Assembly: GCA_029780415.1 (NCBI GenBank)
Contig: JAKOYN010000136.1
Span: forward strand, 11,626 to 75,625
Origin: RXIX01 sp003989075
GTDB taxonomy: Bacteria; Pseudomonadota; Gammaproteobacteria; Competibacterales; Competibacteraceae
Direction: 5' to 3'
Length of the DNA: 64,000 nt
Shown here: piece by piece, positions 33,240-41,788 of the stretch
Layout of the letters: each line of letters opens with the position of its first letter
Numbering within the stretch: the stretch's first letter is position 1
Made by a program: the position numbers and the translations under genes
The notes under the pieces: model-generated
What the model saw: only the letters and a program-made list of their open reading frames with translations
What the model was told of the DNA's origin: nothing
Databases searched by the model: none

Positions 33240-33992
33240 ATGCGCCGTAAACTCGTGGCCGGAAACTGGAAAATGAATGGTTCCGCGGGCAGTATCCGTG
33301 AACTGCTGCAAGGCATTCTTGCGGGTGCCTCTGAAGTTTCGGCTGTCGAGCTGGCGGTATTTCCGCCGTTCGTCTACCTGGATCGCGTCGCCCAGCAGCT
33401 GGAAGGTTCCAGTATTGTCTGGGGCGCGCAGAATCTTTCCGAGCACGCATCCGGCGCCTATACCGGCGAAGTAGCCGGCCCGATGCTGAATGACTTTGGC
33501 TGTGCCTACGTGCTGGTCGGCCACTCCGAGCGGCGCACGCTCTATGGCGAGAGCGATCAGATCGTGGCCCGCAAGTTTGCCGCCGCGCGCAAGGTCGGGC
33601 TCAAGCCGGTGCTCTGTGTCGGTGAAACGCTTGAGGAGCGTGAGCAGGGCATCACCGAGGCGGTAGTTGGTCGCCAGCTCCAGGCTGTGCTTGATCTGGA
33701 AGGCATCAGCAGTTTCGCCGATGCCGTGATTGCCTACGAGCCGGTCTGGGCGATCGGTACCGGGCGGACTGCGACCTCGGCCCAGGCGCAGGAAGTCCAT
33801 GCCTTCATTCGCGCCCAGCTGGCTGCGCAGGACCCGGTTCTGGCCAGTCAGGTGCGCATCCTGTACGGCGGCAGCGTCAAGGGTTCGAATGCTGGCGAAC
33901 TGCTGGCCATGGCGGATATTGATGGCGGTCTGGTCGGTGGCGCCTCGCTTGATGCCAAAGAGTTTCTGGCGATTGCCAAGGCGGGCTGTTAA
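33240..33992 (+). CDS. tpiA: Triosephosphate isomerase
   Basis: 250 residues of TIM barrel. Catalytic residues are visible as Lys in A-G-N-W-K-M-N-G (about 8-15), His in V-G-H-S-E-R-R (about 92-98) and Glu in A-Y-E-P-V-W-A-I-G-T-G (about 164-174), with the phosphate loop L-Y-G-G-S-V. It interconverts dihydroxyacetone phosphate and glyceraldehyde-3-phosphate. AGGAGG stands just ahead of the ATG. It is 10 bases from secG. Confidence 0.97.
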   Translation: MRRKLVAGNWKMNGSAGSIRELLQGILAGASEVSAVELAVFPPFVYLDRVAQQLEGSSIVWGAQNLSEHASGAYTGEVAGPMLNDFGCAYVLVGHSERRTLYGESDQIVARKFAAARKVGLKPVLCVGETLEEREQGITEAVVGRQLQAVLDLEGISSFADAVIAYEPVWAIGTGRTATSAQAQEVHAFIRAQLAAQDPVLASQVRILYGGSVKGSNAGELLAMADIDGGLVGGASLDAKEFLAIAKAGC

Positions 33993-34002
33993 ACTTTACA
34001 CC

Positions 34003-34347
34003 ATGATTCACACCCTCATTCTCGTTGTACACGTTGTCGTCGCGATTGGCCTGATTGCCCTGGTGCTGTTGCAGCAGGGCAAGGGTGCTGACGCCGGTGC
34101 GGCTTTTGGCAGTGGTTCCTCGGCGACGATGTTTGGGTCGCGCGGTGCCGCATCCTTTCTAAGCCGCACGACCGCGATCCTGGCGACTGCGTTCTTCTTG
34201 ACGAGCCTGACCCTGGCTTACATGGCGACGCAAAGCACCGCACCGCGCAGTGTTGTCGAGCGGCTGCAGCCGGCTGAAACGGTGAGCGAGCAGCCGCGTG
34301 CTAATGGCGGTCCTGCGGATGTACCGCAACTGCCGCAGAAGCAATAG
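34003..34347 (+). CDS. secG: Preprotein translocase subunit SecG
   Basis: 114 residues with two membrane segments (about 2-22 and 52-72) and the conserved cytosolic loop Q-Q-G-K-G-A-D-A-G-A-A-F-G-S-G (about 23-37). SecG assists SecYE in protein export. The C-terminal tail is polar and longer than the minimum. It ends 24 bases before a tRNA gene, the secG-leuU order known in E. coli. Confidence 0.95.
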   Translation: MIHTLILVVHVVVAIGLIALVLLQQGKGADAGAAFGSGSSATMFGSRGAASFLSRTTAILATAFFLTSLTLAYMATQSTAPRSVVERLQPAETVSEQPRANGGPADVPQLPQKQ

Positions 34348-34371
34348 GGTTCGTCTCGTGGGTTTTTACAT

Positions 34372-34456
34372 GCCGATGTGGTGGAACTGGTAGACACGCT
34401 AGCTTGTGGGGTTAGTGGCGCAAGCCGTGCCGGTTCGAGTCCGGCCATCGGTACCA
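34372..34456 (+). tRNA. Leucine-type tRNA at the leuU position, but with histidine anticodon GTG
   Basis: 85 bases with acceptor GCCGATG / CATCGGT (first pair G-T, as in E. coli leuU), D-arm GTG-GAACTGGTAGA-CAC, anticodon arm CTAGC-TTGTGGG-GTTAG, a long variable arm with the GGC GCAA GCC stem, T-arm GCCGG-TTCGAGT-CCGGC, discriminator A and encoded CCA. All of this is tRNA-Leu, and secG-tRNA-Leu(GAG) is a conserved order. The anticodon at 34406-34408 reads GTG, not GAG: position 35 is T instead of A. The base 5' to the acceptor (34371) is T, so the extra G of tRNA-His is not encoded. Confidence 0.85.
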
Positions 34457-34760
34457 GACTAGAAGCACACATAGAAGCATCTCCGGCGCAGCCGCGAGAC
34501 GCCATTCATCGCCTAGGGCAATCTGCGGCCGCGTGCCGGATTGGTCCAGGCAATGAGCCGCAGCCACCAGAATGACGCGAGGTTCCAAGCCCATGCGGCT
34601 TATGAATGATAAGAACTCAAGTGCCTCAGCGGCTGTATCCAGCATCATCCTGAAAAATTCCGGTCCTGGGTGGCAACAAACCGGAGTACTCCGGTCCTTG
34701 TCCAAAACCCGGCCATCGTAGCGCGTTCTCCCGGCTCCCCATGTCGAAGGTGCGACTCTG
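34457..34760. other. Leader region of the nuo operon, 304 bases, no gene seen
   Basis: Between the tRNA and nuoA. No credible coding frame or terminator is seen. It contains a perfect palindrome (34680-34695) and a nine-base direct repeat TCCGGTCCT (about 34659 and 34690). The nuo promoter presumably lies here, but no clear -35/-10 pair stands out. Confidence 0.5.
34680..34695. promoter_or_regulatory. Perfect 16-bp palindrome upstream of nuoA
   Basis: ACCGGAGTACTCCGGT reads the same on both strands and is centred about 73 bases before the nuoA start. With no loop it is more like a dimeric-regulator site than a terminator. The regulator is unknown. Confidence 0.45.
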
Positions 34761-35117
34761 ATGTTGTCCAATTACCTTCCTGTTCTGATCTTCGTGATCA
34801 TCGCTATCGTGATGGCTGGTGTCGTAATTGGCATTGGCTTTCTGCTCGGCCCCCGCCGCCCTGACAGCGAAAAACTGTCACCCTATGAGTGCGGTTTCGA
34901 AGCGTTCGAAGATTCACGCATGAAATTCGATGTCCGCTACTATCTGGTGGCCATCCTTTTCATTATCTTCGACCTGGAAATCGCCTTTCTGTTTCCCTGG
35001 GCAATCGTGCTCGACAAAATCGGCATGTTCGGTTTTGTCTCGATGGCGATCTTTCTCGGCATCCTGGTGATCGGGTTCATCTATGAGTGGAAGAAAGGAG
35101 CCTTGGAATGGGAATAG
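34761..35117 (+). CDS. nuoA: NADH-quinone oxidoreductase subunit A
   Basis: 118 residues, three membrane segments. The conserved loop S-P-Y-E-C-G-F-E-A-F (about 40-49) with its quinone-switch cysteine and the segment D-V-R-Y-Y-L-V-A-I-L-F-I-I-F-D-L-E (about 58-74) are diagnostic. NuoA sits at the junction of the peripheral and membrane arms of complex I. GAAGGTG stands before the ATG. First gene of the 14-gene nuo operon; its end overlaps nuoB by 10 bases. Confidence 0.97.
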   Translation: MLSNYLPVLIFVIIAIVMAGVVIGIGFLLGPRRPDSEKLSPYECGFEAFEDSRMKFDVRYYLVAILFIIFDLEIAFLFPWAIVLDKIGMFGFVSMAIFLGILVIGFIYEWKKGALEWE

Positions 35118-35584
35118 AAGGCATTCTTGAAAAGGGCGTCGTGACAACGACTGCCGACAAGCTGATCAACTGGGCGCGTACCGGTTCGATGTGGCCGATG
35201 ACCTTCGGTCTGGCCTGCTGTGCCGTGGAAATGATGCACGCTGGCGCGTCCCGCTACGATCTGGACCGCTTTGGCGTAGTGTTCCGGCCCAGTCCGCGGC
35301 AATCCGACGTGATGATCGTCGCTGGCACCCTCACCAACAAGATGGGCGCTGCGCTGCGCAAGGTCTACGACCAGATGGCCGAGCCGCGCTGGGTTATCTC
35401 GATGGGGTCCTGCGCCAACGGTGGTGGCTACTATCACTATTCCTATGCGGTGGTGCGAGGCTGTGACCGGATCGTACCCGTGGATATCTATGTGCCGGGC
35501 TGTCCACCGACCGCCGAGGCGCTGATTTACGGGATCATCCAGTTGCAAAACAAGATCTGGCGCACCAACACCATAGCCCGTTGA
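35108..35584 (+). CDS. nuoB: NADH-quinone oxidoreductase subunit B
   Basis: 158 residues. It carries the terminal [4Fe-4S] cluster N2 near the quinone site; ligands are the tandem cysteines in G-L-A-C-C-A-V-E-M-M (about 34-43), Cys in M-G-S-C-A-N-G-G-G, and Cys in V-P-G-C-P-P. ATG 35108 (MGIEGILEK) is the family start; an earlier in-frame ATG at 35087 lies inside nuoA. Overlap with nuoA implies coupled translation. Confidence 0.97.
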   Translation: MGIEGILEKGVVTTTADKLINWARTGSMWPMTFGLACCAVEMMHAGASRYDLDRFGVVFRPSPRQSDVMIVAGTLTNKMGAALRKVYDQMAEPRWVISMGSCANGGGYYHYSYAVVRGCDRIVPVDIYVPGCPPTAEALIYGIIQLQNKIWRTNTIAR

Positions 35585-35595
35585 GAGAATGTTCC

Positions 35596-36306
35596 ATGGC
35601 CGACACGCTCCAATCTCTCGTGGAAAAACTCCAGGCCCGGTTCGGCGACGTGCTGCAGGAATGCCGGCTGGATCGCGCGGAGATCACCATTGAAATTCCT
35701 CCGGCCAAGGCCATTGAGGTGTTCACCGCCCTGCGCGACGAGCCATCGTTCGCGTTTGAATTGGCGATGGATATCTGCGGGGTCGATTACTCGACCTATG
35801 GCGAGGCGGAGTGGGCGACCAGCGAATCCAGCAGTAAGGGATTCAGTCGCGGCGTCGTCGAACGGGCGCCCGGCCGTTCCACGGCGGCTGTCCAATACGC
35901 CGCCGAGCGGACTGTGGCCGGCAAGGGCCGCTTCGCTGCCGTTTATCACCTGCTGTCGGTGACGAATAATCAGCGTCTGCGCGTCCGGGTATTTGCCCCT
36001 GATGATGAACTGCCGGTGGTGCCCTCAGTGCTCGATATCTGGTCATCGGCGAGCTGGTTCGAGCGTGAAGCGTTCGATCTCTACGGCATCATCTTTGAGG
36101 GCCATCCCGATCTGCGCCGCCTCCTGACCGACTATGGCTTTATCGGCCACCCGTTCCGCAAGGATTTCCCGCTGATCGGTCATGTCGAGATGCGCTACGA
36201 CCCCGAGCGCGGCCGGGTAGTGTACGAACCGGTGAGCATCGAGCCGCGTGTGTTGGTGCCTCGCGTCATCCGCAAGGACAATCGCTACCTGTCCGGGTCT
36301 CACTGA
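35596..36306 (+). CDS. nuoC: NADH-quinone oxidoreductase subunit C
   Basis: 236 residues, the 30-kDa subunit. The hallmark L-R-R-L-L-T-D-Y-G-F-x-G-H-P-F-R-K-D-F-P-L (about 173-194) is intact, with W-F-E-R-E-A-F-D-L-Y-G-I just before. Between C-G-V-D-Y and the R-F-A-A-V-Y-H-L-L-S strand there is an insert of roughly 40 residues rich in S, R and G (about 60-110), longer than in many proteobacteria but known from some gammaproteobacterial groups. It is separate from nuoD, unlike the fused NuoCD of E. coli. Confidence 0.96.
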   Translation: MADTLQSLVEKLQARFGDVLQECRLDRAEITIEIPPAKAIEVFTALRDEPSFAFELAMDICGVDYSTYGEAEWATSESSSKGFSRGVVERAPGRSTAAVQYAAERTVAGKGRFAAVYHLLSVTNNQRLRVRVFAPDDELPVVPSVLDIWSSASWFEREAFDLYGIIFEGHPDLRRLLTDYGFIGHPFRKDFPLIGHVEMRYDPERGRVVYEPVSIEPRVLVPRVIRKDNRYLSGSH

Positions 36307-36319
36307 AGGAAAGTCGCCG

Positions 36320-37573
36320 ATGCCTGAGATTCGCAATTACACCCTGAACTTCGGGCCGCAGCATCCCGCCGCCCATGGCGTGCTGCGCATGGTGCTGGAA
36401 CTGGATGGCGAAGTCGTGCAGCGCGCCGATCCGCACATTGGTCTGCTGCATCGCGGGACCGAGAAACTGGCCGAGAGCAAGCCGTTTAACCAGAGTATCG
36501 GTTACATGGACCGCCTCGACTATGTCTCGATGATGTGTAACGAGCATGCCTATGTTCTGGCTATCGAGAAACTGCTCGGCATCAAGCCGCCGCTGCGTGC
36601 CCAGTATATTCGTGTCCTGTTCGCCGAAATCACCCGTATCCTCAACCACCTGCTGTGGATTGGCGCGCATGGCCTCGATATTGGCGCCATGACCATCTTC
36701 CTCTACGCCTTTCGTGAGCGTGAGGATCTGATGGATTGCTACGAGGCAGTGTCCGGGGCGCGTCTGCACGCGACCTATTACCGTCCGGGTGGCGTATACC
36801 GTGATCTGCCCGGCACGATGCCCCAGTACGAGATCTCGAAGTATCACAGCAAGAAGGATGTCGATGAGCTGAACATCACCCGCCAGGGTTCGATGCTCGA
36901 CTTTCTTGAGGCCTTCGCCGATCGCTTCCCACAGCGGGTTGATGAATACGAAACCCTGTTGACCGAGAATCGCATCTGGAAACAGCGCACGGTCAATATC
37001 GGCGTGGTGACGCCCGAGCGCGCCATGCAGCTGGGCTTCTCCGGGCCGATGCTGCGCGGTTCCGGGATTGCCTGGGATCTGCGCAAGAAACAGCCGTACG
37101 AAGTATATGACCAGCTGGATTTTGATATTCCGGTAGGCGTGAACGGCGACTGCTATGACCGCTACCTGGTGCGTGTTGAAGAGATGCGCCAGTCCAATCG
37201 CATCATCAAGCAGTGCGTCAAGTGGCTCAAGGCCAATCCCGGCCTGGTGATGATTGACGACCGCAAGGTTGGGCCGCCGCCGCGGGCCACCATGAAAGAG
37301 GATATGGAGGCCCTCATTCACCATTTCAAGCTGTTCACGGAAGGCTATTGTGTGCCTGAGGGTGAAGTCTACGCCGCCGTCGAACATCCAAAGGGCGAGT
37401 TTGGCATTTACCTGGTCTCCGATGGTGCTAACAAACCCTATCGGGTCAAGATCCGGGCGCCCGGTTTTGCGCATCTGTCCGCCATGGACGAGATGGCGCG
37501 CGGCCATATGCTGGCTGACGTGGTCGCCATCATCGGCACGCAGGATATCGTTTTCGGGGAGATTGACCGCTAA
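36320..37573 (+). CDS. nuoD: NADH-quinone oxidoreductase subunit D
   Basis: 417 residues, the 49-kDa subunit forming the quinone pocket with NuoB. The start includes N-F-G-P-Q-H-P-A-A-H-G-V-L-R (about 9-22) and R-G-T-E-K-L (about 47-52), and the end has the D-I-V-F-G-E-I-D-R motif shared with hydrogenase large subunits. ATG 36320 follows GAAGGAAAG. Its TAA overlaps the nuoE ATG by one base. Confidence 0.97.
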   Translation: MPEIRNYTLNFGPQHPAAHGVLRMVLELDGEVVQRADPHIGLLHRGTEKLAESKPFNQSIGYMDRLDYVSMMCNEHAYVLAIEKLLGIKPPLRAQYIRVLFAEITRILNHLLWIGAHGLDIGAMTIFLYAFREREDLMDCYEAVSGARLHATYYRPGGVYRDLPGTMPQYEISKYHSKKDVDELNITRQGSMLDFLEAFADRFPQRVDEYETLLTENRIWKQRTVNIGVVTPERAMQLGFSGPMLRGSGIAWDLRKKQPYEVYDQLDFDIPVGVNGDCYDRYLVRVEEMRQSNRIIKQCVKWLKANPGLVMIDDRKVGPPPRATMKEDMEALIHHFKLFTEGYCVPEGEVYAAVEHPKGEFGIYLVSDGANKPYRVKIRAPGFAHLSAMDEMARGHMLADVVAIIGTQDIVFGEIDR

Positions 37574-38070
37574 TGAGTGCACGCAAGAGCGATCTGCTAT
37601 CCAGCCACGCCCGTGCGGAAATCGATCACTGGGTTGCCCGCTATCCCGTTGAGCAGAAGCAGTCCGCCGTGCTGGCCGCCCTGCGCGAGGTCCAGCATGA
37701 AAACGGTGGCTATCTGACGACTGAATTGATGGATGCGGTGGCCGATTATCTCGACATGCCGCCGATTGCCGTCTACGAAGTGGCAAGCTTTTACTCGATG
37801 TACGAGCTCAAGCCGGTTGGCCGGCACAGCGTTTCGGTTTGCACCAACATTTCCTGCATGCTGCGCGGCGGCGATGCGGTTCTGGCGCACATCGAGAGGA
37901 AACTTGGCATCAAGCTCGGTGAAAGCACGCCAGATGGCAAGTTCTACCTGAAGAGGGAAGAAGAATGCCTGGCCGCCTGCTGCGGCGCGCCGATGATGCA
38001 GGTGGATCACGTCTACTACGAGCACCTGACCCCGGAAAAGGTCGATCAGGTGCTCGATAGCCTGGAGTAA
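37573..38070 (+). CDS. nuoE: NADH-quinone oxidoreductase subunit E
   Basis: 165 residues, the 24-kDa thioredoxin-like subunit with [2Fe-2S] cluster N1a. Ligands are in V-C-T-N-I-S-C-M-L (cysteines about 92 and 97) and E-C-L-A-A-C-C-G-A-P (cysteines about 133 and 137). The N-terminal helical part has the family pattern Y-P-V-E-Q-K-Q-S-A-V-L-A-A-L. It overlaps nuoD by one base and ends five bases before nuoF. Confidence 0.96.
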   Translation: MSARKSDLLSSHARAEIDHWVARYPVEQKQSAVLAALREVQHENGGYLTTELMDAVADYLDMPPIAVYEVASFYSMYELKPVGRHSVSVCTNISCMLRGGDAVLAHIERKLGIKLGESTPDGKFYLKREEECLAACCGAPMMQVDHVYYEHLTPEKVDQVLDSLE

Positions 38071-38075
38071 GCGCG

Positions 38076-39371
38076 ATGGCCAACGAAGTGTGCTACCGGA
38101 CGCTCGGCCTGAATCGGCCATGGTCCATCGAAACCTATATAAGTGTGGGCGGCTACGAGGCCTGGAAGAGAATCCTGGCCGGTGAGCTGACTGCGGAGCA
38201 GGTGATTGACGAGGTCAAGAAGGCCGGCCTGCGCGGTCGTGGCGGCGCCGGGTTTCCAACGGGCCTGAAGTGGACCTTCATGCCGCGCAACACGTCGATG
38301 CAGAAGTATATGGTCTGCAACTCCGACGAGTCCGAGCCTGGCACCTGCAAGGACCGCGACATCCTGCGCTTTAATCCGCATGCCCTGGTCGAAGGCATGG
38401 CTATCGCCGGTTTCGCCACCGGATCGACGGTCGGCTACAACTACATGCGCGGTGAATTCCTCGACGAGCCCTACCAGCGCTTTGAAAACGCGGTCAAGGA
38501 AGCGTATGCCGCTGGCCTGCTCGGCAGGAATATCCAGGGTTCGGGGATCGACTTTGATCTATATCCGACGCTGGGTGCCGGCGCCTACATCTGCGGTGAG
38601 GAAACCGCACTGCTGGAATCGCTGGAAGGCAAGAAGGGCCAGCCGCGCTTCAAGCCGCCATTCCCGGCCAATTACGGTCTGTACGGCAAGCCGACCACGA
38701 TCAATAACACCGAATCCTTCTCCTCGGTGCCCTCGATCATTCGCAATGGCGGGGAGTGGTTCGCTAATCTGGGCACGGCCAATGCCGGCGGCACCAAGAT
38801 CTTTTCGGTGTCCGGGCATGTCGAGAAACCGGGCAACTTTGAGGTTTCGCTGGGCATTCCCTTTGCCGAACTGCTGGCGCTGGCCGGCGGCATCTGGAAG
38901 GGGCGCAAGCTCAAGGCGGTGATCCCAGGCGGTTCCTCGGTGCCAGTAGTGCCGGGCGAGATCATGCTGAAGGCCAACATGGACTATGACTCCGTGTCCA
39001 AGGTTGCCGGTTCCATGCTGGGTTCCGGTGCGGTCATCGTCATGGATGAAACCACCGATATGGTGCGGGTCCTGCAGCGCCTTTCCCGCTTCTACTACTC
39101 CGAATCCTGTGGACAGTGCACGCCCTGCCGCGAAGGCACCGGCTGGCTATACCGCATGGTGACGCGCATCGTCGAAGGCAAGGGCCGGCCTGAGGATCTT
39201 GATCTGCTCGACAGTGTCGCCAGCCGCATCGAGGGCCGCACAATCTGCGCGCTCGGCGATGCTGCGGCGATGCCGGTGCGCAGCTTCGTCAAGCATTACC
39301 GCCACGAGTTCGCCTATTACATCGAACACAAGCGCAGCCTGGTCGCCGGCGCGACGGCGCAAGCCGCGTAA
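38076..39371 (+). CDS. nuoF: NADH-quinone oxidoreductase subunit F
   Basis: 431 residues, the NADH- and FMN-binding 51-kDa subunit. The NADH glycine loop G-L-R-G-R-G-G-A-G-F-P-T-G (about 50-62), the FMN-binding G-A-Y-I-C-G-E-E-T-A-L region (about 168-178) and the cluster N3 motif S-C-G-Q-C-T-P-C-R-E-G-T-G (about 345-357), with its fourth cysteine in T-I-C-A-L-G-D, are intact. Entry point for NADH electrons. Confidence 0.97.
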   Translation: MANEVCYRTLGLNRPWSIETYISVGGYEAWKRILAGELTAEQVIDEVKKAGLRGRGGAGFPTGLKWTFMPRNTSMQKYMVCNSDESEPGTCKDRDILRFNPHALVEGMAIAGFATGSTVGYNYMRGEFLDEPYQRFENAVKEAYAAGLLGRNIQGSGIDFDLYPTLGAGAYICGEETALLESLEGKKGQPRFKPPFPANYGLYGKPTTINNTESFSSVPSIIRNGGEWFANLGTANAGGTKIFSVSGHVEKPGNFEVSLGIPFAELLALAGGIWKGRKLKAVIPGGSSVPVVPGEIMLKANMDYDSVSKVAGSMLGSGAVIVMDETTDMVRVLQRLSRFYYSESCGQCTPCREGTGWLYRMVTRIVEGKGRPEDLDLLDSVASRIEGRTICALGDAAAMPVRSFVKHYRHEFAYYIEHKRSLVAGATAQAA

Positions 39372-39409
39372 AGCCGCGAAACCACTAACACGGTCGCAGT
39401 GGGAAAAAG

Positions 39410-41770
39410 ATGAGCGAGGAACAGGTCAACATCGAAGTCAATGGCATCCCGCTAAAGGCGCGCAAGGGCGCGATGCTCATCGAGGTCACCGATGCAGCGG
39501 GTATTCCCATCCCCCGTTTCTGCTATCACAAGAAACTCTCCATTGCCGCCAACTGCCGGATGTGTCTGGTGGAGGTCGAGCGCGCGCCCAAGCCGCTGCC
39601 GGCCTGCGCAACCCCGGTGATGGAGGGCATGAAGGTCTACACCGAGTCGCCCAAGGCCATCGCGGCGCAGAAGGGTACCATGGAGTTCCTGCTGATCAAC
39701 CACCCGCTGGATTGCCCGATCTGCGATCAGGGCGGCGAGTGCGAACTGCAGGACGTGGCACTCGGCTATGGTGGTGATGTATCGCGCTTCGCTGAGCGCA
39801 AGCGGGTGGTCAAGGACAAGGATATCGGACCGCTGGTCGCGACCGATATGACCCGCTGTATCCACTGCACCCGCTGCGTGCGCTTTGGTGAGGAAATCGC
39901 GGGGCTGCGCGAGATGGGCGCGACCGGTCGCGGCGAAAATGTGGAAATTGGCACCTATGTGTCCAAGGCGGTCGCCTCGGAGCTGTCGGGTAATATCATC
40001 GATCTGTGTCCGGTCGGCGCGCTGACCGCCAAGCCGTCCCGCTACAAGGGACGCTCCTGGGAATATGTGCAGCATGCCGGCATCGCGCCGCATGATTCGG
40101 TGGGCTCCAACATCTTCATCCACACCCTGCGCGGTCAGGTGATGCGGGTGGTGCCACGCGAAAATGAGCAGGTTAACGAAACCTGGCTCTCGGATCGCGA
40201 CCGCTTCAGCTACGAAGGCATCTACAGCGACGATCGGCTGAGCAAGCCCCTGCTCGGCGGCGTCGAGAGTGAGTGGGAAAATGCCCTCGAAGCCGCAGCC
40301 TCCGGCCTGAAGGCGGTGATTGCCCGCCACGGCGCCGATGCGGTGGGTTTCCTGGTGTCGCCGACCGCAACCGTGGAAGAGCTGTATCTGGCGCAGAAGC
40401 TGGCGCGCGGCTTGGGCGTGAATAACATCGATCACCGCCTGCGCCAGGCCGATTTCAGCGATCAGGATACGGCACCGGCATTCCCGTGGCTGGGCCAGTC
40501 GCTGGATGCGCTGGAGCGGATGGGCGCGGCGCTGCTGATCGGCAGCAATGTGCGCATGGAGCAGCCGCTGGTCGGGCATCGCCTGCGCAAGGCGGCACTG
40601 GCCGGTGGCCAGATCATGTTCATCAATCCGCGCGATTTTGACTTCCGCTTCCCGGTGGCGGCCAAGGTCATTGCTGATCCGGTGGGCATGGTGACGGCAC
40701 TGGCGGGTGTGGCGCAGGCCGTGGCCGAACTGAAGGGCGAGATACTGCCGGCTGCGCTGGCGCCGCTGGCGCTCTTCGCGCCCAGCGACTCTGCGCGTAC
40801 CATGGCGGCCCATCTGGTCAACAACGCTGCAGCGACGGTCCTGCTCGGCAATCTGGCGGTAGCACACCCGGCCTATGCGCAGTTGCGCGCCTTGGCAGTC
40901 TTTATCGCCCGTTGCAGCGGTGCCACTTTGGGCTATCTGCCGGAAGCGGCCAATTCGGCTGGCGGCTGGCTGGCTGGTGCGCTGCCGCACCGCCTGCCCG
41001 GTGCCAAGCCGGCGCCCCGCGCGGGTCTGGATGCGCAGGCGATGCTGGCCGATCCGCGTAAGGCCTATGTGCTGGTTGGTATCGAGCCGGAACTGGATTG
41101 CTGGGATGGTGCAGCAGCTCTAAACGCCCTGCAGGGTGCCGAGCTGGTGGTAGCACTCAGTCCCTATGCCAGTGCGGTGACCAAGCGCTATGCCCGCGTC
41201 ATTCTACCGGTGGCCACCTTCGCCGAAACATCCGGCACCTACGTCAACGCCGAGGGTAGCTGGCAAAGCTTCACCGGGGCCAGTCGCCCGTTTGGTGAAG
41301 CACGCCCGGCCTGGAAGGTGCTGCGGGTGCTGGGCAATCTCTGTGGCCTACAGAGTTTCGAGTACCTGGGCTCGGAAGACGTGCTGGCCGAGGCGCGCAG
41401 CGCGTGCGCACAGGTCAAGCCGGACAACATGACGGCGACTCTCGACAAGCCGCTGGCGCCATTGCAGACCATGGGCCTGCAGCGGGTCGCCGATGTGCCG
41501 ATCTACGCAGTCGATGCGCTGGTGCGCCGCGCCCGCGCGCTGCAGTCCAGTCCGCTGGCCCAGCCCGCTGAGGTGCGTCTGCATCCGGATGTCGCCGCGG
41601 AACTGGGTGTGGTGGGACGCGAGCAGGTGCAGGTATCCCGCAACGGCGTAGCGGTGGATCTGCCGCTGGTGCTGGATGAGAGCCTGCCCAAGGGCTGCGC
41701 CTGGATTCCGGCCGGCTTGAACGCCAGCGTGGCGCTGGGTCCCTCGGTGGGTCCGGTGGTCATCCAATAA
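39410..41770 (+). CDS. nuoG: NADH-quinone oxidoreductase subunit G
   Basis: 786 residues, the 75-kDa subunit. N-terminal [2Fe-2S] ferredoxin domain (C-Y-H ... A-N-C-R-M-C-L-V-E-V, about 34-52), then H-x-x-x-C-x-x-C-x-x-x-x-x-C with L-D-C-P-I-C-D-Q-G-G-E-C (about 103-114), two [4Fe-4S] sites around C-I-H-C-T-R-C-V-R-F and C-P-V-G-A-L, and a molybdopterin-oxidoreductase-like domain (about 215-690) without a cofactor role. Relays electrons from NuoE/F to NuoI. It follows nuoF after 38 bases. Confidence 0.97.
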   Translation: MSEEQVNIEVNGIPLKARKGAMLIEVTDAAGIPIPRFCYHKKLSIAANCRMCLVEVERAPKPLPACATPVMEGMKVYTESPKAIAAQKGTMEFLLINHPLDCPICDQGGECELQDVALGYGGDVSRFAERKRVVKDKDIGPLVATDMTRCIHCTRCVRFGEEIAGLREMGATGRGENVEIGTYVSKAVASELSGNIIDLCPVGALTAKPSRYKGRSWEYVQHAGIAPHDSVGSNIFIHTLRGQVMRVVPRENEQVNETWLSDRDRFSYEGIYSDDRLSKPLLGGVESEWENALEAAASGLKAVIARHGADAVGFLVSPTATVEELYLAQKLARGLGVNNIDHRLRQADFSDQDTAPAFPWLGQSLDALERMGAALLIGSNVRMEQPLVGHRLRKAALAGGQIMFINPRDFDFRFPVAAKVIADPVGMVTALAGVAQAVAELKGEILPAALAPLALFAPSDSARTMAAHLVNNAAATVLLGNLAVAHPAYAQLRALAVFIARCSGATLGYLPEAANSAGGWLAGALPHRLPGAKPAPRAGLDAQAMLADPRKAYVLVGIEPELDCWDGAAALNALQGAELVVALSPYASAVTKRYARVILPVATFAETSGTYVNAEGSWQSFTGASRPFGEARPAWKVLRVLGNLCGLQSFEYLGSEDVLAEARSACAQVKPDNMTATLDKPLAPLQTMGLQRVADVPIYAVDALVRRARALQSSPLAQPAEVRLHPDVAAELGVVGREQVQVSRNGVAVDLPLVLDESLPKGCAWIPAGLNASVALGPSVGPVVIQ

Positions 41771-41788
41771 CAACCAGGATCGCGGATC

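Noticed and set aside
34412..34771. Open minus-strand frame of 119 codons in the nuo leader, with a stretch reading like a protease active-site context (A-A-A-H-C)
   Set aside because: It overlaps the tRNA and the nuoA start, has no ribosome-binding site, and the resemblance is a few residues only.
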